From NCBI RefSeq assembly GCF_000519125.1, contig NZ_JAEX01000002.1, positions 468,124 through 532,123 of the forward strand: 64,000 nt of DNA. Direction: 5' to 3'. Numbering within the stretch: the stretch's first letter is position 1; every line of letters starts with the position of its first letter. Positions 27,501-35,471 of this stretch are shown here, piece after piece. The notes beneath the pieces are model-generated. The model had not been told where the DNA came from. It made no database searches and saw nothing but the letters and a program-made list of their open reading frames with translations. The position numbers and the translations under genes are program-made. This stretch comes from Desulfocurvus vexinensis DSM 17965. Its GTDB lineage: Bacteria; Desulfobacterota; Desulfovibrionia; Desulfovibrionales; Desulfovibrionaceae.

Positions 27501-28178
27501 CAGTTCATTCAGGAGTTCGACGGCTTCTCCATCGGCTCCAACGACATGACCCAGATGGTGCTGGCCACCGACCGCGACAACTCGCGCCTCCAGCACATCT
27601 ACGACGAGGAGGACCCGGCGGTGGTCTGGGCCATCCTGGTGACCATCTTCACCGGCCAGAAGTTCGGCAAGAAAGTCGGCTTCTGCGGCCAGGGCGTGTC
27701 CAACAGCCTGGTCATCCGCGGGCTGGTGGCCATCGCGGGCATCGTTTCGGCCTCGGTGGTGCCCGACACCTACCACCAGACCAAGCTGGACATGGCCGCC
27801 GTCGAGGCCCTGGGCATCCCGGCCTCGCGCCTGGGGGCCTGGATCAAGGAGCAGCACCTGAACCGGCTGGTCAAGCTCATCGAAGATCACAAGTACGGGC
27901 ATATCCTCAAGAAGTACAAGACCTCCGCCGACTTCATGGAGTGGTACGAGGGCGAACTGGCGCGCTTTGCCGTGCAGCTGCGCGACAACCTCGACGCCGA
28001 CAAGGAGGAGTTCTACCGCCAGGAGCTGGAGCGCTTCCGCTCCCTGTTCCACAAGCCGGTGATCTACGCCGACTGGGACTGGGAGGCCACCGTGGCCGAC
28101 GCCCTGCACCAGGCCGGGTTCAAGGACTTCGACGAGCAGGCCCGGGCCCTGGAGGCCCAGCGCCAGAAGAAGCTGTAG
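24594..28178 (+). CDS. PEP synthase-like protein, enlarged
   Basis: A 1194-residue relative of PEP synthase / pyruvate phosphate dikinase (PpsA is about 800). The ATP-grasp part has LVGGKNYNTAIIS, VPVAVRSSAAGEDS and VQARPETRW. The swivelling domain has the catalytic His in GGDTSHAAITSRELG (H530; Ser replaces the usual Cys before it). The PEP barrel has KSNEYRNLLGG, SIGSNDMTQ and catalytic Cys in FCGQGVSNS (C1031). About 190 charged, helical residues (about 628-820) are inserted in the barrel domain, and about 120 extend the C-terminus. Start ATG with AAGGAGGA. Likely makes PEP from pyruvate and ATP, but the inserts leave this open. Confidence 0.85.
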   Translation: MAKAKKAEQGKSAEAPAAQPQSLDVAELRRQIVLNGADITAIGEESEILVGGKNYNTAIISQVPGIRAPQFRAISSIAFHKLLDETKVNAALVRSTVDAEYNRVDWNDEEVNKDSDFLQKFVRNIARIVRQGASSGPLVRLRTFVNNVVDGFATSPEGIDQLRKRSVLVQSAILSVELPAEVDQAVRAAYLGICKEAGLEDVPVAVRSSAAGEDSRKKAFAGLQDTYLNIVGENMCVEAYHWDCASAYNLRSMTYRREAILDAIARAERTGDDEYAAQAKKEWAIENTSLSVCIMRMINPVISGTAFSADTATGCRGTDKKELVSIDASYGLGEAVVGGMVTPDKFYVFEREDGAEVVIRFMGFKDKKIVYDPEGGTKVVKVGDLETYQWSLSLAQAEEVARGVRGISSAYGGMIMDTEFCIDSSDRLWFVQARPETRWNEEFEQHPNTIFMRRLEVDPKALARAEVIIEGNGASRGAGQGTVRFLRSALELNKINKGDILAAERTDPDMVPGMRIASAILADVGGDTSHAAITSRELGIPAVIGIQRAEILRSLDGQEVTVDGSRGKVYRGCLPLMEVGGEIDTAALPATKTKVGLILADVGQSLFLSRLRQVPDFEVGLLRAEFMLGNIAVHPLALEAYDNRKLEVLVNRKLRQLDAELTKILREHLATGIQTLDLKLREYVAVVSGLGNEIAGLTEREGARGGTDEVLAIHRRLRELDKKLDGHLELATQRLEVLKTSEDLEAHVAVIMGYTEILEAPGTDPEVDKRRQDALEAVQAHCAKVQDEPMVQDVLERISRLRTEVARQVGLEKEIEDVRTLPGKIRELIRSRGFRNGKEHYVQTLAQSLALFAMAFHGRDIVYRTTDYKSNEYRNLLGGNLFEAHEDNPMIGYRGVSRNLHDWEIEAFKLARGVFGGKNLQMMLPFVRTLEEARSMKRYLEQVHKLRSGKDGLKLILMSEIPANAILAKQFIQEFDGFSIGSNDMTQMVLATDRDNSRLQHIYDEEDPAVVWAILVTIFTGQKFGKKVGFCGQGVSNSLVIRGLVAIAGIVSASVVPDTYHQTKLDMAAVEALGIPASRLGAWIKEQHLNRLVKLIEDHKYGHILKKYKTSADFMEWYEGELARFAVQLRDNLDADKEEFYRQELERFRSLFHKPVIYADWDWEATVADALHQAGFKDFDEQARALEAQRQKKL

Positions 28179-28205
28179 TCCGGGCCCCGGCCCGATGCGA
28201 ACACC

Positions 28206-28242
28206 CGAGCCCCCTGCGGACATTCCCGGGGGGCTCGTTTTT
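28206..28242 (+). terminator. intrinsic terminator after the PEP-synthase-like gene
   Basis: CGAGCCCCC (28206-28214) pairs with GGGGGCTCG (28229-28237), followed by T5. It closes the birA-pyc-pps transcript. Confidence 0.85.
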
Positions 28243-28259
28243 CCGCCGCAGGAGCCGCC

Positions 28260-28922
28260 ATGTCCCGTTCCGATCCGCTGCGCCGGTGGCGCCGCCATGT
28301 GCCCGAGCTGGCCGGGGGCCTGGCCGAGGAGCTGCTGGCGCGCGTGGACGCCCTGCGCGCCCGGGGCGAGGTCTGCCCGCCCCGGGGCCGGGAACTGCGC
28401 GCCCTGGAGCTGACCCCGTTTTCCGCCGTGCGCGTGGTCATCCTGGGGCAGGACCCGTACCACGGCCCCGGCCAGGCCCACGGACTGGCCTTCTCGGTGC
28501 CCGCAGGGGTCAAGCCCCCGCCCTCGCTGCGCAATATCTTCAAGGAGCTGGGCGCGCCGCCGGACATGAGCCCGGACCTGACGCCCTGGGCCGGGCAGGG
28601 CGTTTTGCTGCTCAACGCGGTGCTGACGGTGGACGCCGGGCGGGCCGGGTCCCACGCCGGGCTGGGCTGGCAGGCGCTGACCGACGCCGTGGTCCGGGCC
28701 CTGGCCCAGGGCCGCGAGGGGCTGGTCTTCCTGCTGTGGGGCGCCCAGGCCCGGGCCAAGGCCGCCCTGGTGGACCCTGCGCGGCACCTGGTCCTGGAGG
28801 CGGCCCATCCGTCGCCCTTGTCGGCCCATCGCGGCTTTCTGGGCTGCGGCCATTTCACCCGGGCCAACCAGTGGCTCGCCGCGCGCGGGCAGGCGCCCGT
28901 GCGCTGGATCACCCCGTCGTAG
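28260..28922 (+). CDS. ung: uracil-DNA glycosylase, family 1
   Basis: A 220-residue enzyme that removes uracil from DNA to start base excision repair. The family-1 motifs are clear: ILGQDPYHGPGQAHGLAFSV (catalytic Asp, water-activating loop), LLLNAVLTV, and the DNA-intercalating HPSPLSAHRGF. The ATG at 28260 follows GCAGGAGCC. The GNAT gene begins 13 bases after its stop, so both are probably one transcript. Confidence 0.96.
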   Translation: MSRSDPLRRWRRHVPELAGGLAEELLARVDALRARGEVCPPRGRELRALELTPFSAVRVVILGQDPYHGPGQAHGLAFSVPAGVKPPPSLRNIFKELGAPPDMSPDLTPWAGQGVLLLNAVLTVDAGRAGSHAGLGWQALTDAVVRALAQGREGLVFLLWGAQARAKAALVDPARHLVLEAAHPSPLSAHRGFLGCGHFTRANQWLAARGQAPVRWITPS

Positions 28923-28935
28923 GGAGCGTCGCCCC

Positions 28936-29430
28936 GTGTCCGGTTTCACCATCCGCCGCGTCCGCCCGCAGGACCTGGACGCCTGCCACGCCCTGGAAGC
29001 CTGCTGCTTCCCGCCCGCCGAGGCCGCCTCGCGGGAGAGCATCGCCACGCGCATCGCGCGCTTTCCCGAGGCCTTCCTGGTGGCCGAGGCGGGCGGGGCC
29101 GTGGTCGGCCACGTCAACTGCGGCGCCACGCGCAAGGACGACATCACCGACGAGGCCTTCAAGGCCCTGGTGGGCCACGACCCCGCCGGGCCCAACCTGG
29201 TGGTCTTTTCCCTGGCCACGGCCCCGGACTGGCGCGGGCGCGGCGTGGCGGCGGCGCTCATGGCGCGGCTGGTGGCCGAGGCCCGGGCCCGGGGGCGGGG
29301 CAGGGTGCTGCTGCTTTGCAAGGAGCACTTGAAGGATTTCTACCGTGGCCTGGGCTTTGCCGACGGCGGGCCCTCGGCCTCGGCCCACGGCGGGGCCGCC
29401 TGGCGCGAGATGCGCCTGGACCTGGGCTGA
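28936..29430 (+). CDS. GNAT-family N-acetyltransferase
   Basis: A 164-residue acetyl-CoA-dependent acetyltransferase. Motif A, VFSLATAPDWRGRGVAAALM, carries the Q/RxxGxG/A acetyl-CoA loop; KEHLKDFYRGLGF is the C-terminal motif B region. It resembles the arylalkylamine/serotonin-type GNAT group, but the substrate cannot be deduced. It starts at GTG 28936 with GGGAGCG upstream and follows ung closely. Confidence 0.88.
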   Translation: MSGFTIRRVRPQDLDACHALEACCFPPAEAASRESIATRIARFPEAFLVAEAGGAVVGHVNCGATRKDDITDEAFKALVGHDPAGPNLVVFSLATAPDWRGRGVAAALMARLVAEARARGRGRVLLLCKEHLKDFYRGLGFADGGPSASAHGGAAWREMRLDLG

Positions 29431-29574
29431 GCGGCGCGGGGCGGGGCCTGCCGGGCGCTGGCGCGCGCATCAGCGCCCGGCCCGCGCCGGGAGTCAGCGG
29501 CGCCTGCCTGCCCGGGAACCAGCCCGGCCTTGTTGGCGTGCAGCGCGCCGCGCCCGGTTTCGCCCCTGATGATG

Positions 29575-29597
29575 GCGGGGGGGCACCCCGCCTTTTT
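29575..29597 (+). terminator. intrinsic terminator after ung-GNAT
   Basis: GGCGGGG (29575-29581), a four-base loop, CCCCGCC (29586-29592) and T5. Confidence 0.75.
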
Positions 29598-29612
29598 GGG
29601 GCGCGCAACGCG

Positions 29613-29648
29613 AAGCGCCCCGGAACCTTGCGGTTCCGGGGCGCTTTT
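29613..29648. terminator. bidirectional terminator between GNAT and M23 peptidase genes
   Basis: AGCGCCCCGGAACC (29614-29627) pairs perfectly with GGTTCCGGGGCGCT (29632-29645) around TTGC. A T-run follows on the plus strand, with a shorter one on the minus strand. Confidence 0.8.
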
Positions 29649-29696
29649 CCGTTGTCGGCCGGGGTCCGGGTCGTGCCCGGCCCGTGGGCGCGGGGG

Positions 29697-31001
29697 CTAC
29701 TCGGTGTGGCCCACGCGGTCGGCGACGTTGTTCTTGATCCAGCTGGGGTCCCACCACTCGATGGGGTTCACGGCCACGCCGGAGACGTAGACGCCGTAGT
29801 GCAGGTGGTCGCCGCCCGCAAGGCCGGTGGCGCCGGTGCGCCCGATGATCTGGCCCCGGGCCACGGTGGCCCCGGGCTCCACGTCGATCTGCGACAGGTG
29901 GGAGTAGATGGTCATCAGCCCCAGGCCGTGGTCGATCATGATGTTCTCGCCGTAGATGCCGTGGAAGCCCGTGCGCACCACCACGCCCGCGTTGGCCGCA
30001 GGCACCGGGGCGGCCTGGAGCGAGGCCAGGTCCACGCCCAGGTGGGTCTGGTTGTCCACCGTCTCGCCCTTGTAGCGGTAGGTGCGGGCGTCGGCGAACC
30101 CGGCCCGGGGGGCGGAGTTGGGCAGGCGCAGGAACTCGCCGCGCCACAGGGGCTCGGAGACGCTGGTCTGGCCCAGCTCCAGGATGGCCGCGTCGTCGCG
30201 CGCGCGCATCTCGGTGTTGACCTTGAGGTAGATCTCCAGGGGCGTGCTGGCCTCGGGGTAGTCGGCCTCGTACTGGGGCATCTTGGCGTCCAGGAAGCTG
30301 TCGGGAATCTCCAGTACGTCGGCGCGGAAGGTGCGGTCGTTGACGTGGAAGGGGAAGGTCTGCTCGCGGCGGTTGCCGGCCAGGTCCTCGGCTTCCAGGC
30401 GCGGGGAGAACTCGGCGGGGGTCATGTTGTAGGGAAAGGCGAACAGGCAGGCGTAGTTGCCGCCGGGCAGGCGGTAGCCGGGGAAGAAATGCGGCCCCAC
30501 GCGCACGCCGCTGCGCCGCACGTCCTCGTTGAGCGTGTAGGAAATGCAGCCCACGCCGCCCCGGGTCAGGTTGTGCTGCCCGGAGAGCACGGACACGTGC
30601 GGGGCCCGGGTGTCCATGGTCATGGAGAAGACCGTCTCGCCCGCGTTGCCCTTGCCCAGGTTGCGGATGGAGCCGTCCACCGCCGAGGCCACGATCTCGA
30701 TGGGCCCTTCGGGAGCCTTGGTTTCGCCCAGGGTGAAGGTCAGGCTGGCGGAGGGCAGCTTGTCGAAGTCCTGCGAGGCGAGCACGGTGGAGCCCGAGGC
30801 CGTGCGCAGGGAGACGATGACCGCGCGCACGCCCGAGGGATCGGCGGCCTCCAGGGTGAACTCGGTGGCCTTGCCCACGGGGCCCGAGGCGGGGGTCAGG
30901 GTCAGGGCGGGGGGCTGGCCGTCGGACAGGAACAGCAGGGCGGCCCCGGCTGCCGCAGCGGCCAACAGGGCGACAAAAACGAAAGTGAGCATCTTCTGCA
31001 T
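29697..31001 (-). CDS. M23-family (LytM) metallopeptidase, exported
   Basis: A 434-residue protein with an N-terminal hydrophobic signal or anchor (TFVFVALLAAAAAGAALLFL). A long beta-rich periplasmic region follows, and a C-terminal LytM domain. The zinc motifs are HLGVDLA (HxxxD), YSHLSQ and GDHLHYGVYV (HxH), all intact, so it should cut peptidoglycan cross-links. The middle region has Ig-like features (TFTLEAADPSG, DTRAPHVSVLSG). The ATG at 31001 is used. It is divergent from the hydrogenase operon. Confidence 0.93.
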   Translation of the reverse strand: MQKMLTFVFVALLAAAAAGAALLFLSDGQPPALTLTPASGPVGKATEFTLEAADPSGVRAVIVSLRTASGSTVLASQDFDKLPSASLTFTLGETKAPEGPIEIVASAVDGSIRNLGKGNAGETVFSMTMDTRAPHVSVLSGQHNLTRGGVGCISYTLNEDVRRSGVRVGPHFFPGYRLPGGNYACLFAFPYNMTPAEFSPRLEAEDLAGNRREQTFPFHVNDRTFRADVLEIPDSFLDAKMPQYEADYPEASTPLEIYLKVNTEMRARDDAAILELGQTSVSEPLWRGEFLRLPNSAPRAGFADARTYRYKGETVDNQTHLGVDLASLQAAPVPAANAGVVVRTGFHGIYGENIMIDHGLGLMTIYSHLSQIDVEPGATVARGQIIGRTGATGLAGGDHLHYGVYVSGVAVNPIEWWDPSWIKNNVADRVGHTE

Positions 31002-31528
31002 GGTCGGTCTGGTCCTCGGGATGGTGATTGGGTGTCGGGGGCGCGGCCCGGTGCGCTACCGGCGGCGTCCGTGGTTTGCTGGGGGTGCAGCGTACCCGTT
31101 TCGCGCCCGCATGCCAAGGGGCGCTTGTGCGCCGTGGGTGCGTGGCTGGCCGCCGCGTCCGGAGCAGGGGCGGACCGTGCGCGCCCGCCGCCTCCGGACG
31201 CACCGACGCAGGGGAGAAGGAGAATCATCGTCAAGCGTTCTGTGGGAACATTTTGATATTGCAGCGCTGCTGGTGATACGTATTTTTGCGTCAGTGCTAC
31301 CATTCGGCATAACAATGCATCAAACATGTAAACCATTGGGAATATGCTCAAATCCTGGCTGAAAATTCTGGTTTTCGGTTGACGCCCTCCGGAAATTGTG
31401 GTGAAAATTCCTGCAAATTTCAGTTGACGAATGCAGTGATTCATAAACCCTCAACCAGGTTGGAAGGAAGGTTTGCCATATTGGCGGGCACGTGCCCACC
31501 GATTGTTTGGTAACTATGGAGGTGTCTT
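31002..31528. other. regulatory intergenic region upstream of the hydrogenase operon
   Basis: No gene is visible in these 527 bases. The right half (about 31220-31500) is strikingly A/T-rich for this genome, and GTTGACG occurs twice (near 31379 and 31423). No -35/-10 pair or sigma-54 site with correct spacing was convincing. GGAGGTG just before 31529 is the hynB ribosome binding site. Confidence 0.45.
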
Positions 31529-32482
31529 ATGAAATGTTCTATTGGAAGCGGTAAGAATGATGTGATGAAGTCTCTGGAAGAGAAAGGGATCTCCCGCCGT
31601 GACTTCATGAAATTCTGCGCCGCTGTGTCCGCCGCCATGGCCGCGGATGCGACGTTCACCCCTGCCAAGGTCGCCGAGGCCCTGACCTCCGGCAGCCGTC
31701 CCCCGGTCGTGTGGCTGCACTTCGCCGAGTGCACCGGTTGCACCGAGTCCGTGCTGCGCACCACCGAGCCCGACATGGCCACCGTGCTGTTCGACGTGAT
31801 CTCGCTGGACTACCACGAGACCCTCATGCAGTGCGCCGGTGAGGCCATCGAGAAAGCCCTGCACGACACCATCCACCACAACGAGGGCAAGTTCGTTCTG
31901 GTCCTGGAAGGTGGCATTCCCACCGCCGAGGGCGGTATCCACGGCAAGGTCGGCGGCAAGACCATGCTCTCCATCCTTGAGGAAGTGTACCCCAAGGCCG
32001 CCGCGACCATCTGCATCGGCACCTGCGCCGCTTACGGCGGCGTGCAGAAGGCCGCCCCGAACCCCACCGCGGCCAAGGGCTGCTCCGAGGCTCTCGGCGG
32101 CGCCACCATGGTCCAGGTTCCCGGCTGCCCGCCCAACCCCATCAGCTTCATCGGCACCGTGGTCTACTTCCTGACCAAGGGCATGCCCGAGCTGGACGAC
32201 CTGGGCCGCCCGACCCTGTTCTACGGCGAGACCGTGCACGACAACTGCCCGCGCCTGCCGCACTTCGACGCCGGCGAGTTCGCGCCGTCCTTCGACTCCG
32301 AAGAGGCCAGAAAGGGCTACTGCCTGTACGACCTGGGCTGCAAGGGCCCGGACACCTACAACAACTGCCCCAAGGTGCTCTTCAACCAGGTCAGCTTCCC
32401 GATCCAGGCGGGCCACCCCTGCATCGGTTGCTCCGAGCCTGACTTCTGGGATGAGATGAGCCCGTTCTACGAGCCCCTGTAA
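31529..32482 (+). CDS. hynB: periplasmic [NiFe] hydrogenase small subunit
   Basis: A 317-residue electron-transfer subunit carrying three iron-sulfur clusters. A twin-arginine signal ([18 protein letters not shown]) exports the folded enzyme to the periplasm. The mature part opens with the proximal-cluster motif [19 protein letters not shown] and PGCPPNP follow. Distal and medial cluster cysteines lie in [30 protein letters not shown] and [13 protein letters not shown]. There is no C-terminal membrane anchor, so it is soluble and probably donates electrons to periplasmic cytochrome c3. First gene of hynB-hynA-protease-hypC. Confidence 0.97.
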   Translation: MKCSIGSGKNDVMKSLEEKGISRRDFMKFCAAVSAAMAADATFTPAKVAEALTSGSRPPVVWLHFAECTGCTESVLRTTEPDMATVLFDVISLDYHETLMQCAGEAIEKALHDTIHHNEGKFVLVLEGGIPTAEGGIHGKVGGKTMLSILEEVYPKAAATICIGTCAAYGGVQKAAPNPTAAKGCSEALGGATMVQVPGCPPNPISFIGTVVYFLTKGMPELDDLGRPTLFYGETVHDNCPRLPHFDAGEFAPSFDSEEARKGYCLYDLGCKGPDTYNNCPKVLFNQVSFPIQAGHPCIGCSEPDFWDEMSPFYEPL

Positions 32483-32550
32483 GGCTCGGCGGCTTCATTT
32501 TATCGCCTGAACAACAAGCAAGAACAAGAGCAACCTTTTAGGAGGAAATC

Positions 32551-34269
32551 ATGGCTGGTTGTAAAACGAGTAAAATGCCGGTGACTCCCGTCGGCAATTA
32601 TAACGGCAAGGTCGTCATCGACCCGGTGAACCGCCTTGAGGGCCACCTGCGCATCGAGGTCGAGGTCGAGAACGGTCGCGTCAAGAACGCCTGGTCCAGC
32701 TCGCAGCTGTTCCGCGGCCTGGAGATCATCCTCCAGGGCCGTGACCCGCGCGACGCCAAGCACTTCACCCAGCGCGCCTGCGGCGTGTGCACGCACACCC
32801 ACGCCCTGGCCTCCACCCGCTGCGTGGACAACGCCGTGGGCGTCCAGAAGGACATCCCCGAGACCGGCCTGGTGCTGCGCAACCTGCTGCTGGGCGCGCA
32901 GTTCCTGCACGACCACATCGTGCACTTCTATCACCTGCACGCCCTGGACTGGGTTGACGTTGTCAGCGCCCTGTCGGCCAGCCCCAAGAAGGCCGCCGAG
33001 ATCGCCAACACCGCCGGTCTGGGCCACCGCCCGCACACCGTCGAGGAGCTCCAGGCCACCCAGGACCGCGTCAAGAAGTTCGTGGAGCAGGGCCAGCTGG
33101 GCATCTTCACCAACGCCTACTTCCTCGAGCCCCACGCGTCCTACAAGCTGCCCGCCGAGCTGAACCTCATCGCCACGCACCACTATCTGGAGGCCCTGAA
33201 GATCCAGATCCTGCCGTCGCGCATGATGGCCATCATCGGTGGCAAGAACCCGCACACCCAGAGCCTCTACGAGGGCGGCATCACCTGCTACGACGCCCTC
33301 AAGCCCGAGAACATCGCCCAGTTCAAGGCGCTGTTCAAGCAGACCATGGAGTTCGTGAACAACACCTACATCCCGGACGTGCTGGCCGTTGCGCCGTACT
33401 ACCTGGATTGGGGCGGCATCGGCCACACCACGCACTTCGCGGCCTGCGGCGAGTTCCCCATGGACGAGTCCGACCTGGGCTCGCGCTACCTGCCCGCCGG
33501 CGTGATCTTCAACAACGACCTGTCCGTGGTCCACGACTTCGATCTGAAGAAGATCGAGGAGCACGTGGCCCACAGCTGGTACAAGGACGGCTCGCCCAAG
33601 CACCCGTGGCAGGGCGTCACCGAGCCCATGTACACCTCGCTGGACGAGATGGAGACGGGCAACACCGGCAAGTACAGCTGGATGAAGGCCCCGCGCTACG
33701 ACGGCAAGGCCACCGAGGTCGGCCCCCTGGCCCAGGTGCTGGTCGCCTACGGCAAGGGCCATCCGCGCGTCAAGCCGGTGGTGGACCTGGTGCTCAAGCA
33801 CCTGGGCGTCGGCCCCGCGGCCCTGTTCTCGACCCTGGGCCGCACCGCTGCCCGCTGCATCGAGACCAAGGTCATCGGTGACGAGATGGTCGCCTGGATC
33901 GAGAAGCTGGAAGCCAACGTGGCCGCCGGCAAGAAGGACATCGTGGCGCCCTTCAAGATGCCCGACTCCGCCTTCGGCGTCGGCTGCGTGAACGCCCCCC
34001 GCGGCTTCCTGTCGCACTGGATCGAGATCGAGGGCGGCAAGATCAAGAACTTCCAGCTGGTCGTCCCGTCCACCTGGAACCTTGGCCCGCGCTCGGACGA
34101 CGGCGTCCTCTCCCCGGTGGAAGAGGCCCTGATCGGCACCCCGGTGTTCGATCCCAAGCGTCCGGTGGAAGTGCTGCGCACCATCCACTCCTACGACCCG
34201 TGCATCGCCTGCGGCGTGCACATCATCGACCCCAAGACCAACGAAACCTACAAGTTCAAGGTCTGCTAG
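32551..34269 (+). CDS. hynA: periplasmic [NiFe] hydrogenase large subunit
   Basis: A 572-residue catalytic subunit holding the Ni-Fe centre, for H2 oxidation or formation. The N-terminal nickel motif is RACGVCTHTHALAS (RxCGxCxxxH) and the C-terminal one DPCIACGVH (DPCxxCxxH). All four ligands are cysteine, so this is not the selenocysteine type. The 15 residues after His557 would be removed by the protease encoded downstream. It has no signal of its own and travels with HynB. Start ATG after AGGAGG, 68 bases from the hynB stop. Confidence 0.98.
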   Translation: MAGCKTSKMPVTPVGNYNGKVVIDPVNRLEGHLRIEVEVENGRVKNAWSSSQLFRGLEIILQGRDPRDAKHFTQRACGVCTHTHALASTRCVDNAVGVQKDIPETGLVLRNLLLGAQFLHDHIVHFYHLHALDWVDVVSALSASPKKAAEIANTAGLGHRPHTVEELQATQDRVKKFVEQGQLGIFTNAYFLEPHASYKLPAELNLIATHHYLEALKIQILPSRMMAIIGGKNPHTQSLYEGGITCYDALKPENIAQFKALFKQTMEFVNNTYIPDVLAVAPYYLDWGGIGHTTHFAACGEFPMDESDLGSRYLPAGVIFNNDLSVVHDFDLKKIEEHVAHSWYKDGSPKHPWQGVTEPMYTSLDEMETGNTGKYSWMKAPRYDGKATEVGPLAQVLVAYGKGHPRVKPVVDLVLKHLGVGPAALFSTLGRTAARCIETKVIGDEMVAWIEKLEANVAAGKKDIVAPFKMPDSAFGVGCVNAPRGFLSHWIEIEGGKIKNFQLVVPSTWNLGPRSDDGVLSPVEEALIGTPVFDPKRPVEVLRTIHSYDPCIACGVHIIDPKTNETYKFKVC

Positions 34270-34298
34270 GGTAGACAGGACACGAACGCTGGTTATAC

Positions 34299-34336
34299 AA
34301 AGGGACCCGGCCCCCAGGGGTCGGGTCCCTTTTCCT
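34299..34336 (+). terminator. intrinsic terminator inside the hydrogenase operon
   Basis: AAAGGGACCCG (34299-34309) pairs with CGGGTCCCTTT (34322-34332), and the T-run continues. It lies between hynA and the maturation protease gene, so it probably reduces expression of the two accessory genes relative to the structural ones. Confidence 0.75.
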
Positions 34337-34358
34337 GTTTTCACGGCAAGGAGCGCAT

Positions 34359-34865
34359 GTGGCCGATCCGCAAAAGAATATCCTGGTGCTTGGCGTGGGC
34401 AACATCCTCTTGCGCGACGAGGGCGTCGGCGTGCGGGTGGTCGAGCGCCTGGAGCGCGAGTACGAATTTTCCGACAACGTGCGCCTCATGGACGGCGGAG
34501 TGCGCGGGATGATCCTCATGGACCCGATCATCGCCGCCGACCACGTGGTGGTCATCGACGCCGTGGTCAACGGCCACCCGCCGGGCACCCTCTACCGCCT
34601 GGAAGGCGACGACCTGCGCCTGTCCGTGGCCTTCAAGAACTCCGTGCACGACATGGACCTGCTCGAGACCATGTGCTGCTGCGAGCTGATTTCCGGCAAG
34701 CGCCCCAGCGCGACCATTATCGGCATCGAGCCCAAGGACTACCAGTCCGACCCCCTGGTGGCCCTGAGCCCGGAAATCGAGGACAGGATTCCCGAACTGA
34801 TGGAGCGCGCCCTGGCGGAGATCAGGGCCGCAGGGGGCACCTGCGTGCCCCGCAACGACAACTAG
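34359..34865 (+). CDS. hynC: hydrogenase maturation protease (HynC/HyaD/HybD family)
   Basis: A 168-residue endopeptidase that removes the C-terminal extension of HynA after nickel insertion. The family opens with ILVLGVGNILLRDEGVGVRV, in which the Glu is a nickel-sensing ligand. An Asp follows in VVVIDAV, and the His ligand in NSVHDMDLLE. The start is GTG 34359 with AAGGAG upstream; an ATG two bases earlier is out of frame. It is followed 17 bases on by hypC. Confidence 0.93.
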   Translation: MADPQKNILVLGVGNILLRDEGVGVRVVERLEREYEFSDNVRLMDGGVRGMILMDPIIAADHVVVIDAVVNGHPPGTLYRLEGDDLRLSVAFKNSVHDMDLLETMCCCELISGKRPSATIIGIEPKDYQSDPLVALSPEIEDRIPELMERALAEIRAAGGTCVPRNDN

Positions 34866-34882
34866 ACCAGGAGGAAACGCGG

Positions 34883-35155
34883 ATGTGCCTGGCCACGCCA
34901 TGCAAGATTGTCGAATACCTTGACGAGGACATCGCCCGGGTCCAGGTGGGCGACAGCGAGACGTTCATCAAGTGCGCCTGCATGCTGCTGCCCGTGAAGC
35001 CTGCCGTGGGCGAGTACGTCCTGGTCCACGCCGGGTTCGCCATCAACACCGTGGAAGAGGAAGAGGCCCGCAAGACCCTGGCCCTGCTCAAGGAAATGTC
35101 CGACCTGACGGGCACTGTGCCCGTGGGCAACACGGCCTTCGACCTTTCGGAGTGA
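34883..35155 (+). CDS. hypC: hydrogenase assembly chaperone HypC
   Basis: A 90-residue HypC/HybG/HupF chaperone that carries the Fe(CN)2CO group with HypD and delivers it to the large-subunit precursor. The essential N-terminus MCLATPCKIVEY, with Cys2, is intact, and so is the VLVHAGFAI motif. Start ATG with GGAGG seven bases upstream. It is the last gene of the operon; other hyp genes are not in this window. Confidence 0.96.
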   Translation: MCLATPCKIVEYLDEDIARVQVGDSETFIKCACMLLPVKPAVGEYVLVHAGFAINTVEEEEARKTLALLKEMSDLTGTVPVGNTAFDLSE

Positions 35156-35189
35156 GGCCGCCGCGCGGTGGCGGATACTGCGCGATGGG

Positions 35190-35226
35190 CGCCCCGGCTG
35201 CTTCTGGCGGCCGGGGCGTTCCGTTT
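35190..35226 (+). terminator. intrinsic terminator of the hydrogenase operon
   Basis: CGCCCCGGC (35190-35198) pairs with GCCGGGGCG (35210-35218), followed by TTCCGTTTT. Confidence 0.7.
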
Positions 35227-35231
35227 TGTGT

Positions 35232-35273
35232 GCCGCGCGGTGCGCTGCGCGAGGCGCCGCGCGGTGCGCTGCG
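35232..35273. repeat. 18-bp direct repeat
   Basis: GCCGCGCGGTGCGCTGCG occurs at 35232-35249 and again at 35256-35273. It lies in a 316-base gap after hypC with no gene of its own (35156-35471). Confidence 0.7.
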
Positions 35274-35471
35274 GTCGCGCCAGGAGTCGCGCAAGGCGCC
35301 CGCCTTGCGCGCAACGCGCGGCGCGATGGCCCGCGCGGCGGCGCGTCCGGGAAAGCCCCGATCAGGAAGTGGGGAAATATCGGGCAAAAGCAGGCAGAGG
35401 GCGGCTTTGGGCACGGAGGATGCAACCACTGCGACAGTCTTACGTGCAACCCCAGCCCAAGGAGCAGCCCC

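Noticed and set aside
20706..29321. A 2871-codon open frame on the minus strand
   Set aside because: It is antisense to pyc, the PEP-synthase-like gene, ung and GNAT, all with clear motifs. GC-rich codon usage removes stops from the opposite strand; the translation is a Val/His/Gln/Gly-rich shadow.
31460..31500. Sigma-54 promoter before hynB
   Set aside because: Two GG...GC candidates were found, but the spacing was 9 and 11 bases, not the required 10.
34190..34269. Selenocysteine hydrogenase
   Set aside because: The C-terminal motif reads DPCIACGVH with ordinary cysteine codons; no in-frame TGA occurs.
35226..35471. N-terminal extension of the orphan protein at 35472
   Set aside because: The sequence is Ala/Arg-rich low-complexity with the direct repeat, has no ribosome binding site, and ATG 35472 has one.
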